A stretch of 64,000 bases of DNA from Simonsiella sp051414845 (lineage in GTDB: Bacteria; Pseudomonadota; Gammaproteobacteria; Burkholderiales; Neisseriaceae): assembly GCA_051414845.1 (NCBI GenBank), contig CP183313.1, positions 806,001-870,000 on the forward strand, given 5' to 3'. The notes beneath the pieces were generated by a model that saw only the letters and a program-made list of their open reading frames with translations, had not been told where the DNA came from and made no database searches. Position numbers and translations under genes: made by a program. This document shows, one piece after another, positions 1 through 8,713 of this stretch. How positions within the stretch are numbered: position 1 is the first letter of the stretch; every line of letters starts with the position of its first letter.

Positions 1-408
1 GCCCGTTGCCAACATCGGGTCAATAATCAGGGCAGGGCGTTCGTCCATTTTGTCCACTAGTTTTTCAAAATATGAAACAGGTTGCAGCGTTTCTTCATCG
101 CGTTGCAAGCCAACAACGCTGATTTTGGCGGTCGGAATCAAATCCAACACGCCATCGAGCATACCCAAACCTGCGCGTAAAATTGGTACAATGGTTACGG
201 TTTTGCCTTTGATTTGTTGCCCTTGAATTTTGCCGCACCAGCCATCGATTTCAGTTTCTTCAATTTCAAAATCGCGCGTGGCTTCGTATGCCATTAAACG
301 GGCTAACTCTTTGGTTAATGTGCGAAATTTGCCTGTGCTGCAATCGGCTTCGCGCATTAGGCTGAGTTTGTGTTTCACTAATGGGTGTTCAATAATGTGG
401 ATATTCAT
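1..408 (-). CDS. upp: Uracil phosphoribosyltransferase, partial (C-terminus beyond window)
   Basis: Salvages uracil to UMP with PRPP. The visible 136 codons read MNIHIIEHPLVKHKLSLMRE and continue through the family core (TIVPILRAGLGMLDGVLDLIP), up to PMLATG at the window edge. The family is about 208 residues, so roughly the last third is missing. The ATG at 406-408 has an AAGGAAA ribosome site just upstream. The neighbour downstream of its promoter is divergent. The call is firm from sequence similarity remembered for the family. Confidence 0.95.
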   Translation of the reverse strand, partial: MNIHIIEHPLVKHKLSLMREADCSTGKFRTLTKELARLMAYEATRDFEIEETEIDGWCGKIQGQQIKGKTVTIVPILRAGLGMLDGVLDLIPTAKISVVGLQRDEETLQPVSYFEKLVDKMDERPALIIDPMLATG

Positions 409-480
409 GGCATTTCCTTATAGCAAATAGAGTGGATAAACGGCGCGCATTATATGCTTTTTAAAGGGATAATTAAAGTT

Positions 481-495
481 TTCAGGCTGCCTGAA
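481..495. repeat. DNA uptake sequence (representative of a dispersed family)
   Basis: TTCAGGCTGCCTGAA. On this strand it contains AGGCTGCCTGAA, and on the other AGGCAGCCTGAA, because the 15-mer is palindromic except for its central base. By eye on the order of a hundred copies occur in the window, mostly between genes (for example 972, 2045, 5313, 8493, 22811, 41241, 62930). Many lie inside genes, where they encode SGSLK, FRLPE, RQPE or FQAA-stop. The 12-mers match the DUS dialects described for Simonsiella and Kingella. They serve as recognition sites for DNA uptake during transformation. Confidence 0.95.
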
Positions 496-546
496 ATCAG
501 GTATATTGCGGTTTCTCGATTCAATCATCATGCACAGGAACAGGCT

Positions 547-963
547 ATGTTTAGCAAACCAGAAGAATTGATTATGGCGATTTTAGGCGCGTTGTGGGTG
601 GTGGCGACGTATTTTTTGTCTGCCTACTCAACGCAAGCCAATACCAAATATGTGTTACTGATTACAGGCTTAACCGCGCTGTGGGCGGTAGTGTCGTTTT
701 TATTTTGGAAATATGACCGCTGGATGTTTTTATGGCCCGTGTTGCTCGGTTTATTGGTCGCTTGTTGGACGCCTTGGCTCGATTGGTTTGCCTTGCGCGA
801 TGTGTTGGCAACAGGGGCAACGGGCGATGCCTTGTTAGTCATTCAAAAACCTTGGTATGCAGGTTGGATTTTTAAAGGCATTTTAATTGTTGTACCCATT
901 ATTTTAGGTTACATTTTCCAATTTCGTCGCCACCGTCAGCGTCGTTTGGCAGGTAAATTCTAA
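547..963 (+). CDS. Conserved hypothetical membrane protein, four predicted TM segments
   Basis: 138 residues starting MFSKPEELIMAILGAL. The start at 547 is chosen because AGGA (bases 537-540) precedes it, while the longer open frame from 454 would translate a DUS (FRLPE) and lacks a good ribosome site. Four hydrophobic stretches are visible, and the tail is very basic (FRRHRQRRLAGKF), so a cytoplasmic C-terminus is likely. A DUS hairpin terminator follows directly. I do not recognise the family; the function is unknown. Confidence 0.8.
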   Translation: MFSKPEELIMAILGALWVVATYFLSAYSTQANTKYVLLITGLTALWAVVSFLFWKYDRWMFLWPVLLGLLVACWTPWLDWFALRDVLATGATGDALLVIQKPWYAGWIFKGILIVVPIILGYIFQFRRHRQRRLAGKF

Positions 964-971
964 ATACGATT

Positions 972-1006
972 TTCAGGCAGCCTGAATGCTTTTCAGGCTG
1001 CCTGAA
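972..1006. terminator. DUS inverted-pair hairpin after the 547 gene
   Basis: TTCAGGCAGCCTGAA, five bases, then its exact reverse complement TTCAGGCTGCCTGAA. The 15-bp stem sits 9 bases after the stop codon. It is a typical paired-DUS transcription terminator of the Neisseriaceae. Confidence 0.75.
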
Positions 1007-1086
1007 ACTTTTACTATTGCCCTCATTCTATTCAAAAGTGTGTAAAGTCGTTACAATCGCGCCGTTATTTACATAAGGAACCCACC

Positions 1087-2034
1087 ATGTCGCAACACCA
1101 CAAACTCATTATTCTCGGCTCAGGCCCAGCAGGTTACACCGCCGCCGTTTATGCCGCACGCGCCAATTTAAACCCCGTGATTATCACAGGCATGGCGCAG
1201 GGCGGACAACTGATGACCACCACCGAAGTGGACAACTGGCCAGCCGACCCAGATGGCGTGCAAGGACCTGAATTGATGGAACGTTTTTTAAAACACGCTG
1301 AACGTTTTGGCACACAAATCGTGTTTGACCAAATCCACACAGCCCAATTGCAACAACGCCCGTTCAAGCTCATCGGCGACATGGGCGAATACACTTGCGA
1401 CGCGCTCATCATCGCTACAGGCGCATCGGCAAAATATTTAGGTTTACCCAGCGAAGAACAATTTGCAGGCAAAGGCGTTTCGGCGTGCGCCACTTGCGAC
1501 GGCTTTTTCTATAAAGGTCAAGATGTTGCCGTAGTCGGTGGTGGCAATACTGCGGTTGAAGAAGCCCTATATTTAGCCAACATCGCCAATACGGTAACCT
1601 TAATTCACCGCCGTGACACCTTCCGCGCCGAAAAAATCATGGTAGAAAAACTCATGCAGCGCGTAGAAGAAGGTAAAATCATCCTAAAAACCAACGCCGT
1701 ATTAGACGAAATTTTGGGCGACGACAACGGCGTAAACAGCGTGCGCTTGAAACTCAACGACGGCAACAGCGAAACTTTGGCGGTGCACGGCGTATTCATT
1801 GCCATCGGACACCATCCCAATACCGATATTTTCAAAGGACAATTGGACATGGATGAAACGGGCTACCTGAAAACCAAAGGTGGCAACGAAGGCAACGCAG
1901 GTGCCACCAATATTGAAGGTGTATGGGCAGCAGGCGATGTTAAAGACCACGTTTACCGCCAAGCCATCACCAGCGCAGCATCAGGCTGTCAAGCGGCTTT
2001 GGATGCGGAACGTTGGTTGGATAGTTTAAATTAA
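1087..2034 (+). CDS. trxB: Thioredoxin reductase (NADPH)
   Basis: FAD enzyme that reduces thioredoxin with NADPH. 315 residues, normal length. Residues 11-16 GSGPAG form the FAD dinucleotide site, 134-137 CATC is the redox-active disulfide, GGGNTA near 152 binds NADPH with HRRDTFRA after it, and WAAGDV near the C-terminus is the second FAD motif. AAGGAA lies upstream of the ATG. A paired-DUS hairpin follows at 2045-2077. It appears to be a single-gene unit. Confidence 0.98.
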   Translation: MSQHHKLIILGSGPAGYTAAVYAARANLNPVIITGMAQGGQLMTTTEVDNWPADPDGVQGPELMERFLKHAERFGTQIVFDQIHTAQLQQRPFKLIGDMGEYTCDALIIATGASAKYLGLPSEEQFAGKGVSACATCDGFFYKGQDVAVVGGGNTAVEEALYLANIANTVTLIHRRDTFRAEKIMVEKLMQRVEEGKIILKTNAVLDEILGDDNGVNSVRLKLNDGNSETLAVHGVFIAIGHHPNTDIFKGQLDMDETGYLKTKGGNEGNAGATNIEGVWAAGDVKDHVYRQAITSAASGCQAALDAERWLDSLN

Positions 2035-2044
2035 CAACAATATT

Positions 2045-2077
2045 TTCAGGCTGCCTGAATGTTTCAGGCAGCCTGAA
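2045..2077. terminator. DUS inverted-pair hairpin after trxB
   Basis: TTCAGGCTGCCTGAA and its reverse complement, separated by three bases, lie 11 bases past the trxB stop. Flanking TATT/AATA extends the stem. Confidence 0.75.
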
Positions 2078-2104
2078 AATATTTATTTTTGGTGACTGAA
2101 AACA

Positions 2105-2214
2105 GATAGTCGTAGAAGTGAACAATGCAGCACAAGACGATAACGTCCACTGTGTACGAATAGTACATCAAAGCGTTGGCAACGCCGCCATGCTTTTTCC
2201 ATTCTGCGACTATA
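2105..2214. mobile_element. Correia-like miniature element (degenerate)
   Basis: Ends GATAGTCGTAGAAGTG and (reverse complement of the right end) ATATAGTCGCAGAATGG form an imperfect terminal inverted repeat. The interior has GTGTACGAATAGTACAT and GCGTTGGCAACGCCGCC, the same core seen in the other elements of this window. It carries no coding capacity. The open frame on the minus strand here (2064-2303) is judged non-coding. Confidence 0.65.
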
Positions 2215-2354
2215 TATTGGCGTTCTATGTCAATATCTTCTGACAAAGCTGCCTGAAAAATGTTAATTAAACGATTGACTTGAAAATTTAACTTATATGA
2301 CATACGTTTTCAGGCTGCCTTACATCTTGTTTAACTTATCTTTAAATCAACACC

Positions 2355-3254
2355 ATGCCCTACATCGGACGTTTCGCCCCTAGCCCCACAGGTTTGCTGC
2401 ACATTGGTTCTTTGCTGACTGCGCTTGCTTCCTATGCCGACGCGCGCGCGCATGGCGGCAAATGGCTATTGCGCATGGAAGACCTTGACCCACCGCGTGA
2501 AATGGCAGGGGCGGCAGATGATATTGTGCGCACTTTGGCGGCGTTTGGCTTTGAGTGGGACGGCGAAATGGTTTATCAAAGCGCGCGCCATGAGTTGTAT
2601 CACGCGGCTTTAGATTATTTACAGCAACGCGGTTTGGCGTATCCGTGTTTTTGCAGTCGCAAAGAGTGGCATGCAGCAGCGGCAATGGGAGCGGATGGTT
2701 TTGTTTACAATGGCTTTTGTCGCCCTGAAAACGGTTTCAGGCAGCCTAAAAGTTTGAGTAATAAAAAAGCAGCTTGGCGTTTGCGTGTGCCTAATGAGAC
2801 GATTGCTTTTGACGACACGATTGTGGGGCATTATGCGCAGAATTTGGCGCGCGATATTGGCGATTTTGTGTTGTTACGCGCCGATGGGTTTTGGGCGTAT
2901 CAGTTAGCAGTGGTGGTGGATGATGCAGCGCAGGGCGTTACACATATTGTGCGTGGGCAAGATTTGCTGGTGTCTACGCCGCGTCAGATTTATTTGCAAG
3001 GCTGCCTGAATGTGCCAACGCCGCAATACGCGCATTTACCGCTTTTGACCAATGAGCAAGGGCAAAAATGGAGCAAACAAACGCTCGCGCCTGCGTTGGA
3101 TTTGGGGCAACGTGAAGTTTTGTTGCGCCAAGTGTTGCATTATTTAAATTTGCCGCCTGCGCCCGAAGTGGATTCGCCGCGAGATTTGCTCGCTTGGGCG
3201 GTGCAAAATTGGGCGATGGAAAATGTGCCTAAAAAGGCAATGGCAACAGAATGA
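2355..3254 (+). CDS. gluQ: Glutamyl-Q tRNA(Asp) synthetase
   Basis: GluQRS activates glutamate and attaches it to queuosine at the wobble position of tRNA-Asp. 299 residues, usual for this truncated GluRS paralogue. It has GRFAPSPTGLLHIGS (HIGH-type motif at 16-19), zinc-ligand cysteines in PCFCSRKEW and NGFCRPEN, and a KWSKQT signature in place of KMSKS. It lacks the anticodon-binding half of true GluRS. A DUS inside the gene encodes FRQPK, between the zinc region and the rest. The gene is followed closely by a NUDIX gene on the same strand. Confidence 0.95.
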   Translation: MPYIGRFAPSPTGLLHIGSLLTALASYADARAHGGKWLLRMEDLDPPREMAGAADDIVRTLAAFGFEWDGEMVYQSARHELYHAALDYLQQRGLAYPCFCSRKEWHAAAAMGADGFVYNGFCRPENGFRQPKSLSNKKAAWRLRVPNETIAFDDTIVGHYAQNLARDIGDFVLLRADGFWAYQLAVVVDDAAQGVTHIVRGQDLLVSTPRQIYLQGCLNVPTPQYAHLPLLTNEQGQKWSKQTLAPALDLGQREVLLRQVLHYLNLPPAPEVDSPRDLLAWAVQNWAMENVPKKAMATE

Positions 3255-3311
3255 TTGCATTTTTCAGGCAGCCTGAAGCTCAATAATCATTTAACCAAAA
3301 GGAATGAAATC

Positions 3312-3842
3312 ATGGAATTAAAAGAAACTTTAATCAGCAGCGAACCGATTGACCATTCGTCTTTTTTACACATTGACCGCGACCAAATTCGCTTGCCCAA
3401 TGGCAATGTACATACACGCATTGTTGTGCGCCATCCCGGTGCAGCTTGTGTTTTGGCGGTTACGGCTGATGAAAAAGTCGTATTGGTTCGCCAATGGCGG
3501 CATGCAGCAGGCAAGGCGATGCTGGAAATTCCTGCGGGTAAATTAGATGAGGGCGAAGACCCAGCTCAATGCGCGCTGCGTGAATTGGGCGAGGAAACGC
3601 CATATACCGCCGAACGCGTGGAAAAAATCTTGTCGTTTTACAGCGCGCCGGGGTTTTGCGATGAAGTGTTGCACGTATACCGTGCCATCAATATTAATAA
3701 AAACAGCACTTTGTCGCCTGATGATGATGAATTGGTTGAGACTGAATTATTGAGCAAAGATGAAGCGCGTGCGGCGATGGCTTCGGGCGAGATTTGTGAT
3801 GGCAAGACTTTGATTGCTTTGCAAGTTTGGTTGGCGGAATAG
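3312..3842 (+). CDS. NUDIX hydrolase, ADP-ribose pyrophosphatase type
   Basis: 176 residues from MELKETLISSEPIDHSSFLH. The longer open frame from 3255 translates a DUS and is rejected; AAAAGGAATG lies before the chosen ATG. The NUDIX box is present as GKLDEGEDPAQCALRELGEETPYTAE, preceded by the typical VVLVRQWRHAAGKAMLEIPAG. Members of this class hydrolyse ADP-ribose or related nucleoside diphosphate sugars (NudF/YffH-like). The exact substrate is inferred only. It is probably co-transcribed with gluQ. Confidence 0.9.
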   Translation: MELKETLISSEPIDHSSFLHIDRDQIRLPNGNVHTRIVVRHPGAACVLAVTADEKVVLVRQWRHAAGKAMLEIPAGKLDEGEDPAQCALRELGEETPYTAERVEKILSFYSAPGFCDEVLHVYRAININKNSTLSPDDDELVETELLSKDEARAAMASGEICDGKTLIALQVWLAE

Positions 3843-3998
3843 GGCGTTTATATTTTTCAGGCAGCCTGAAATCTGTGTTAAATCAAATATTCTTACCTTT
3901 CATCAGACTACATCGCAAAGCGTTTCCGAAAAGCAGCTAAACACGGTATAATTCGCGCGTTTGTTCATTTCAACCAACTTGTAAACAAGGAGTGCATG

Positions 3999-5288
3999 AT
4001 GAGTGCCATTATTGATATTTTTGCGCGTGAGATTTTGGATTCGCGCGGTAATCCTACTGTAGAGTGCGATGTGTTGCTGGAAAACGGCGTAATGGGTCGC
4101 GCGGCGGTGCCAAGTGGCGCGTCTACAGGTCAAAAAGAAGCTTTGGAATTGCGTGATGGCGATAAATCGCGCTACTTAGGCAAAGGTGTTTTGAAGGCAG
4201 TTGACCATGTCAACAACGATATTGCGCAAGCCTTAATTGGTATCGACGCGAGCGAGCAAACCTATATTGACCAAATCATGTTGGATTTGGATGGTACGGA
4301 TAATAAAGGCAACTTGGGCGCGAATGCGACTTTGGCGGTTTCTTTGGCAGTTGCGCGTGCAGCGGCTGAAGATGCGGGCTTGCCTTTGTATCGTTATTTG
4401 GGCGGCGCGGGCCCGATGGCGTTGCCCGTGCCGATGATGAATGTGATTAACGGTGGTGAGCACGCAAATAATAGCTTGGATATTCAAGAGTTTATGATTA
4501 TGCCTGTGGGCGCGGAAACGTTTCGTGAGGCATTGCGTTGTGGCGCGGAAATTTTCCACGCATTGAAAAAATTGTGCGACAGCAAAGGTTTTCCAACCAC
4601 TGTGGGCGACGAAGGTGGTTTTGCGCCAAACTTAAACAGCCATGAAGAAGCTTTGCAACTGATTGTTGAAGCGGTTGAAAAAGCAGGCTACAAAGCGGGT
4701 GAAGATGTGTTGTTGGCTTTGGACTGTGCTTCTAGCGAGTTCTACAAAGATGGTAAATATCACTTGTCTGCCGAAGGCAAAGCGTATACAAGCGAAGAAT
4801 TTGCCGATTATTTGGCAGATTTGGCAACGCGTTACCCAATCGTTTCTATTGAAGATGGTATGGATGAGAACGACTGGGAAGGTTGGAAACATTTGACCGA
4901 GAAATTGGGCGACCGCGTGCAATTGGTCGGCGATGATTTGTTTGTAACTAATCCAAAAATTTTGGCAGAAGGCATTCAAAAAGGCGTTGCCAACGCATTG
5001 TTGGTAAAAGTGAACCAAATCGGTACATTGAGCGAAACTTTGAAAGCGGTTGAATTGGCAAAACGCAATCGTTACACCAGCGTGATGAGTCACCGTTCTG
5101 GCGAGACTGAAGACAGCACGATTGCGGATTTGGCGGTTGCCACCAATTGTATGCAAATCAAAACAGGTTCATTGAGCCGTTCTGACCGCATGGCGAAATA
5201 CAACCAATTGTTGCGCATTGAAGAAGAATTGGGCGATGCAGCTTACTATCCAGGCAAAGCTGCGTTTTACCAATTGAAAAATCGTTAA
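3999..5288 (+). CDS. eno: Enolase
   Basis: Interconverts 2-phosphoglycerate and phosphoenolpyruvate in glycolysis and is part of RNA degradosomes in some bacteria. The start MSAIIDIFAREILDSRGNPT is set at the second of two adjacent ATGs, because AAGGAG at 3987-3992 is better spaced from it; using 3996 adds one Met. Catalytic elements are present: GGEHANN, DEGGFAPN, SIEDGMDENDW, LLVKVNQIGT and SHRSGETED. Full length at 429 residues. A DUS hairpin terminator follows at 5313, with ftsB next. Confidence 0.98.
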   Translation: MSAIIDIFAREILDSRGNPTVECDVLLENGVMGRAAVPSGASTGQKEALELRDGDKSRYLGKGVLKAVDHVNNDIAQALIGIDASEQTYIDQIMLDLDGTDNKGNLGANATLAVSLAVARAAAEDAGLPLYRYLGGAGPMALPVPMMNVINGGEHANNSLDIQEFMIMPVGAETFREALRCGAEIFHALKKLCDSKGFPTTVGDEGGFAPNLNSHEEALQLIVEAVEKAGYKAGEDVLLALDCASSEFYKDGKYHLSAEGKAYTSEEFADYLADLATRYPIVSIEDGMDENDWEGWKHLTEKLGDRVQLVGDDLFVTNPKILAEGIQKGVANALLVKVNQIGTLSETLKAVELAKRNRYTSVMSHRSGETEDSTIADLAVATNCMQIKTGSLSRSDRMAKYNQLLRIEEELGDAAYYPGKAAFYQLKNR

Positions 5289-5312
5289 TGTGAAGCAACG
5301 ATAAATCTCAAA

Positions 5313-5347
5313 AGGCTGCCTGAAAGCTTTCGGTTTTCAGGCAGCCT
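5313..5347. terminator. DUS inverted-pair hairpin after eno
   Basis: AGGCTGCCTGAAA and TTTCAGGCAGCCT form a 13-bp stem with a 9-base loop, 24 bases downstream of the eno stop. It may reduce read-through into ftsB. Confidence 0.65.
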
Positions 5348-5412
5348 GAAGAATATTTGCAATATATTGATTTTGATGTTTCTTGAAATCAACCAATAAC
5401 AAAACATAGATT

Positions 5413-5685
5413 ATGAAGTGGATTACTTTTGCGTTGGTCGCAACATTAATTTCGTTGCACTACCAATTATGGCTACACAAAGGCGGTTTACATCGCCAAC
5501 ACGCACAAATCAGCCAACAAGCACAAACGGTTGTGCTACAAAATCAACAAATTCGCCAAGAAAATATGCTTTTGCGTGCACAAGTATATGATTTAAAAAA
5601 TGGTTTTGAAACTATTTCTGAAATCGCACGCAATGATTTGGGCTATATTCAAGATGGCGAACAATATTATTCGTTTAAACCTTAA
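5413..5685 (+). CDS. ftsB: Cell division protein FtsB (DivIC-type septum initiator)
   Basis: 90 residues with the bitopic layout of FtsB: one N-terminal membrane helix (WITFALVATLISLHYQLWL), then a glutamine-rich coiled coil (HAQISQQAQTVVLQNQQIRQENMLLRAQV) and the conserved end DLKNGFETISEIARNDLGYIQDGEQYYSF. FtsB works with FtsL and FtsQ to activate septal wall synthesis. Placement right after eno is common in proteobacteria. High confidence from layout and the EIARNDLGYI signature. Confidence 0.93.
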   Translation: MKWITFALVATLISLHYQLWLHKGGLHRQHAQISQQAQTVVLQNQQIRQENMLLRAQVYDLKNGFETISEIARNDLGYIQDGEQYYSFKP

Positions 5686-5734
5686 AATTGGCTCATCAAC
5701 CTTCTCTTCAATTCAGGCAGCCTGAAAGTTTAGT

Positions 5735-6208
5735 ATGTATCAAGAAATCGATTTTGACCCAGCTTATCAGCAGTTTATTCAAACGCTCGTTCGTCAGCGC
5801 GAAGTATTTACTTTGCTTGATGCAGAAGAATATTATGCAGAATGTCCATCGGAAGTTTACGATGACAATTTGGGCGAGCCTGTTGCGGTTTACTGTTTTT
5901 GGGAAACGGCGCAAGCAGCGCAAATTTGCCAAAATGAAGAATGGTCTTCTTATCACCTAGCCGTACTGGATTTAGAAGAGTTTATGAGTGAAGTCTTACT
6001 TGAAATGGATGAAGATGAGCATTTGGTTGGCGTTGCATTTGATGAGCAATTGTTTGGAACCGAAGTTGAGCCAATGGAGCTTTTAGCCGATTTGTTGACG
6101 GAAATTGAAGCTCAAAATCAGCAAGATACCTTTGAAACTTATGATAAATTGTTGCAGTATTGTCAATCATGGCAAGAGCAAGTAAGCAAACAACACATTA
6201 TTCATTAA
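5735..6208 (+). CDS. Hypothetical acidic protein, possibly DUF2750-like
   Basis: 157 residues, strongly acidic, no signal peptide or membrane segment. The pattern of a short helix, a charged central strand region (VYCFWETAQAAQICQNEEWSSYHLAVLDLEEFM) and a late EVEPMELLADLL resembles the DUF2750 family, but this is a remembered resemblance only. A DUS sits at 5713-5727 where a ribosome site would be expected, so initiation may be weak. It lies between ftsB and a GyrI-like gene on the same strand, possibly translated with them. Confidence 0.75.
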   Translation: MYQEIDFDPAYQQFIQTLVRQREVFTLLDAEEYYAECPSEVYDDNLGEPVAVYCFWETAQAAQICQNEEWSSYHLAVLDLEEFMSEVLLEMDEDEHLVGVAFDEQLFGTEVEPMELLADLLTEIEAQNQQDTFETYDKLLQYCQSWQEQVSKQHIIH

Positions 6209-6230
6209 TCAAACTTGGAATTTATCGACC

Positions 6231-6722
6231 ATGTCTTTATCTTACGAAATAACTACATTGCCTTATTTTCGTGTTGCAGGATTTGCAGTTCGTAGCAACC
6301 CTGCACAACAAGCGCAAGATTTGGCGCAATTGTGGCAAAGTTTTCATCTTTCAGGCAGCCTGAAAGATGAGTTGCACGCATTCAGTACAACTACTTATTG
6401 TGTTTACCACGATTATGCTGATGATGACAGTTTTACCATTCTGTTGGGTAAATTAGTGCCAACCGATATTAAATTGCCTGAACACTTAAGCAACGCATGG
6501 ATTGCACCCCAAAATTACGCCGTATTTAGTTTGCCTGAAAAGAACTTTCAGGCAGTCTTACCTGTTTGGCAAACAATACAACAAATGTCTGAAACTGATT
6601 TAGCGCGACGGAAACATGTTGATTTTGAAACTTACCCAGCTTTTGGGGAAGCAAAATTATATATTGGATTAACAGGCAAAATTGAGATGGAAGAAAATAT
6701 CATCGAAGAGAGCGAAACTTAA
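6231..6722 (+). CDS. GyrI-like / AraC effector-binding domain protein
   Basis: 163 residues. The opening MSLSYEITTLPYFRVAGFAVR, the middle YCVYHDYADDDSFTILLGKLV and the late FETYPAFGEAKLYIGL fit a stand-alone SHV-fold effector-binding domain (GyrI/SbmC/Rob type). Such proteins bind small hydrophobic ligands or toxins. No DNA-binding domain is attached. A DUS inside encodes SGSLKD. The gene ends with an acidic tail (EMEENIIEESET). The ligand is unknown. It follows the 5735 gene by 22 bases. Confidence 0.85.
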   Translation: MSLSYEITTLPYFRVAGFAVRSNPAQQAQDLAQLWQSFHLSGSLKDELHAFSTTTYCVYHDYADDDSFTILLGKLVPTDIKLPEHLSNAWIAPQNYAVFSLPEKNFQAVLPVWQTIQQMSETDLARRKHVDFETYPAFGEAKLYIGLTGKIEMEENIIEESET

Positions 6723-7055
6723 TTTATTTGTTTTTCAGGCTGCCTGAAACCTTACACTAACCTTATTTTGAACACATCCAAGTGTTCTGAATAGGGTTTT
6801 TGCATAATTGAATTATGCTTCATTAGCAGAACTAGGTTTGTAATTTAATTTCTAAAAATAAGTCAATAAAGCAGAAGTTATGGCTTGAAATAAGATTTCT
6901 AAAGTATTTAAATTACATAAATTAGAGTTGTTATATGATTTTCGTAAAGAAATTACGTAAATGTGTAAAAAACTGTTGAAATCTGCTGGTGCTTTATGCA
7001 CAATAGCGCAAGAATTATTTCTATTTCATCCACGTTTCCATTTTAGGAGCACAGC
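6723..7055. other. Intergenic leader region of glnA
   Basis: 333 bases without a gene. A single DUS lies at 6736-6750, just after the upstream stop. The rest is AT-rich and should hold the glnA promoter. A GTGC-TTTAT-GCAC inverted repeat lies near 6992-7004, and ATTACGTAAAT near 6951. I could not place a convincing sigma-54 promoter (no GG-N10-GC pair) or NtrC box. TTTTAGGAGCACAGC is the ribosome site of glnA. Confidence 0.6.
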
Positions 7056-8474
7056 ATGTCTATCAAAGATGTAGTTAAACTGATTGAGGACAACGATGTC
7101 CGTTTTGTTGATTTGCGCTTTACCGATACCCAAGGCAAACAACACCATTTTACCATTCCTGCCCGCGTGGTTTTGGAAGACCCAGAAGATTGGTTTGAAA
7201 ACGGACAAGCATTTGATGGCTCGTCAATTGGCGGCTGGAAAGGCATTCAAGCGTCGGATATGCAATTGCGTCCCGACGCTTCAACTGCGTTTATTGACCC
7301 ATTTTACGACGATGCAACAGTTGTGTTGACTTGTGACGTAATTGACCCAGCTGATGGCAAAGGCTACGACCGCGACCCGCGCTCTATTGCTAAACGCGCC
7401 GAAGCGTATTTGAAATCATCAGGCATTGGCGATACCGCATTTTTCGGTCCAGAGCCTGAATTTTTTGTATTTGATGGCATTCAATTTGAAACCAAAATGC
7501 ACAAAGCTGGCTTTAAAATTACCTCTGAAACAGGTGCTTGGGCAAGCGGCTACGATTTTGACGGACAAAACACAGGCCATCGTTCAACCGTAAAAGGCGG
7601 TTACGCGCCTGTTGCACCTGTTGACCAAGGACAAGATTTGCGCTCGGCAATGGTGCGATTATTGGAAGAAATCGGCATTCCTGTTGAAGTACATCATGGT
7701 GAAGTGGCAACCGGTAGCCAAATGGAAATTGGTACAAAATTCAACACTTTAGTAAAGCGTGCTGACTGGACACAAGATTTAAAATACATCGTGTGGAACA
7801 CTGCACATAACTTTGGCAAAACCGCGACATTTATGCCAAAACCTTTGATGGGCGACAACGGCAGCGGTATGCACGTTCACCAATCTATTTGGAAAGACGG
7901 CAAAAACCTGTTTTCAGGCGATGGCTACGCAGGTTTGAGCGAAATGGCGTTGTACTACATCGGCGGTATTATCAAACACGCCAAAGCCTTGAACGCGATT
8001 ACCAATCCGTCCACCAATTCATACAAACGCCTCGTGCCACATTTTGAAGCGCCCGTAAAACTGGCGTATTCGGCAAAAAACCGTTCGGCTTCTATCCGCA
8101 TTCCAGCGGTAACTAGCCCAAAAGCGGTACGCATTGAAGCGCGTTTCCCTGACCCAACTGCAAACCCTTATTTGGCGTTTGCGGCATTGTTGATGGCGGG
8201 TTTGGACGGCATTCAAAACAAAATCCATCCGGGCGACCCTGCTACGAAAAACTTGTATGACTTGCCGCCAGAAGAAGACGCAGCTGTTCCAACCGTGTGC
8301 GCCTCTTTGGATGAAGCATTAAAAGCATTGAAAGAAGACCATGAATTTTTGACACGCGGCGGCGTATTCAGCCAAGACTGGATTGACAGCTACATCGCGT
8401 TTAAAGAAGAAGACGTGCGCCGTATGCAAATGGCACCGCATCCGCTTGAATTTGAAATGTATTATTCATTGTAA
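7056..8474 (+). CDS. glnA: Glutamine synthetase type I
   Basis: Makes glutamine from glutamate, ammonia and ATP as a dodecamer. 472 residues. Motifs seen: DGSSIGGWKG, FFGPEPEFFVFD, HHGEVATGSQMEIG, FMPKPLMGDNGSGMHVHQS and NRSASIRIP. The sequence KNLYDLPPEE near residue 400 carries the adenylylation tyrosine of the GSI-beta class, so activity should be controlled by GlnE and PII. A glnB-type gene is present at 24739. A paired-DUS hairpin follows the stop. Confidence 0.98.
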   Translation: MSIKDVVKLIEDNDVRFVDLRFTDTQGKQHHFTIPARVVLEDPEDWFENGQAFDGSSIGGWKGIQASDMQLRPDASTAFIDPFYDDATVVLTCDVIDPADGKGYDRDPRSIAKRAEAYLKSSGIGDTAFFGPEPEFFVFDGIQFETKMHKAGFKITSETGAWASGYDFDGQNTGHRSTVKGGYAPVAPVDQGQDLRSAMVRLLEEIGIPVEVHHGEVATGSQMEIGTKFNTLVKRADWTQDLKYIVWNTAHNFGKTATFMPKPLMGDNGSGMHVHQSIWKDGKNLFSGDGYAGLSEMALYYIGGIIKHAKALNAITNPSTNSYKRLVPHFEAPVKLAYSAKNRSASIRIPAVTSPKAVRIEARFPDPTANPYLAFAALLMAGLDGIQNKIHPGDPATKNLYDLPPEEDAAVPTVCASLDEALKALKEDHEFLTRGGVFSQDWIDSYIAFKEEDVRRMQMAPHPLEFEMYYSL

Positions 8475-8492
8475 TTCAATAAATTTATTTTT

Positions 8493-8530
8493 AGGCTGCC
8501 TGAAAGCTGTAACAGGTTTTCAGGCAGCCT
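8493..8530. terminator. DUS inverted-pair hairpin after glnA
   Basis: AGGCTGCCTGAAA and TTTCAGGCAGCCT form a 13-bp stem with a 12-base loop, about 20 bases past the stop. Confidence 0.7.
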
Positions 8531-8533
8531 GAA

Positions 8534-8693
8534 ATATAGTCGCTTAACACAAAATAGGACATTGCTACGGCATACCCTTTTATACCGAAATCAAAGATTT
8601 TGACAAAAAGACAAGGCGACTACGTTCGCCGTGTACATTGAGTACATAATGGCGTTGACAGCGCAGTCGTATTTTGTGTTTAAGTGACGATAT
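8534..8693. mobile_element. Correia-like miniature element, long form
   Basis: About 160 bp. Left end ATATAGTCGCTTAACACAAAAT and right end (reverse complement) ATATCGTCACTTAAACACAAAAT are imperfect inverted repeats. The core GTGTACATTGAGTACATAATGGCGTTGACAGCGC matches the other elements. It ends about 20 bases before the start codon of the next gene, so it probably supplies or alters that gene's promoter, as Correia elements do in Neisseria. Confidence 0.7.
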
Positions 8694-8713
8694 CATTCAA
8701 TCAAGGAATATCT

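Noticed and set aside
2064..2303. Open frame of 79 codons on the minus strand after trxB
   Set aside because: It lies across a DUS hairpin and a Correia-like element, has no ribosome site and no recognisable protein pattern.
6985..7010. Possible NtrC or sigma-54 site before glnA
   Set aside because: The GTGC-TTTAT-GCAC dyad is in the reverse order of an NtrC box, and no GG-N10-GC promoter was found.
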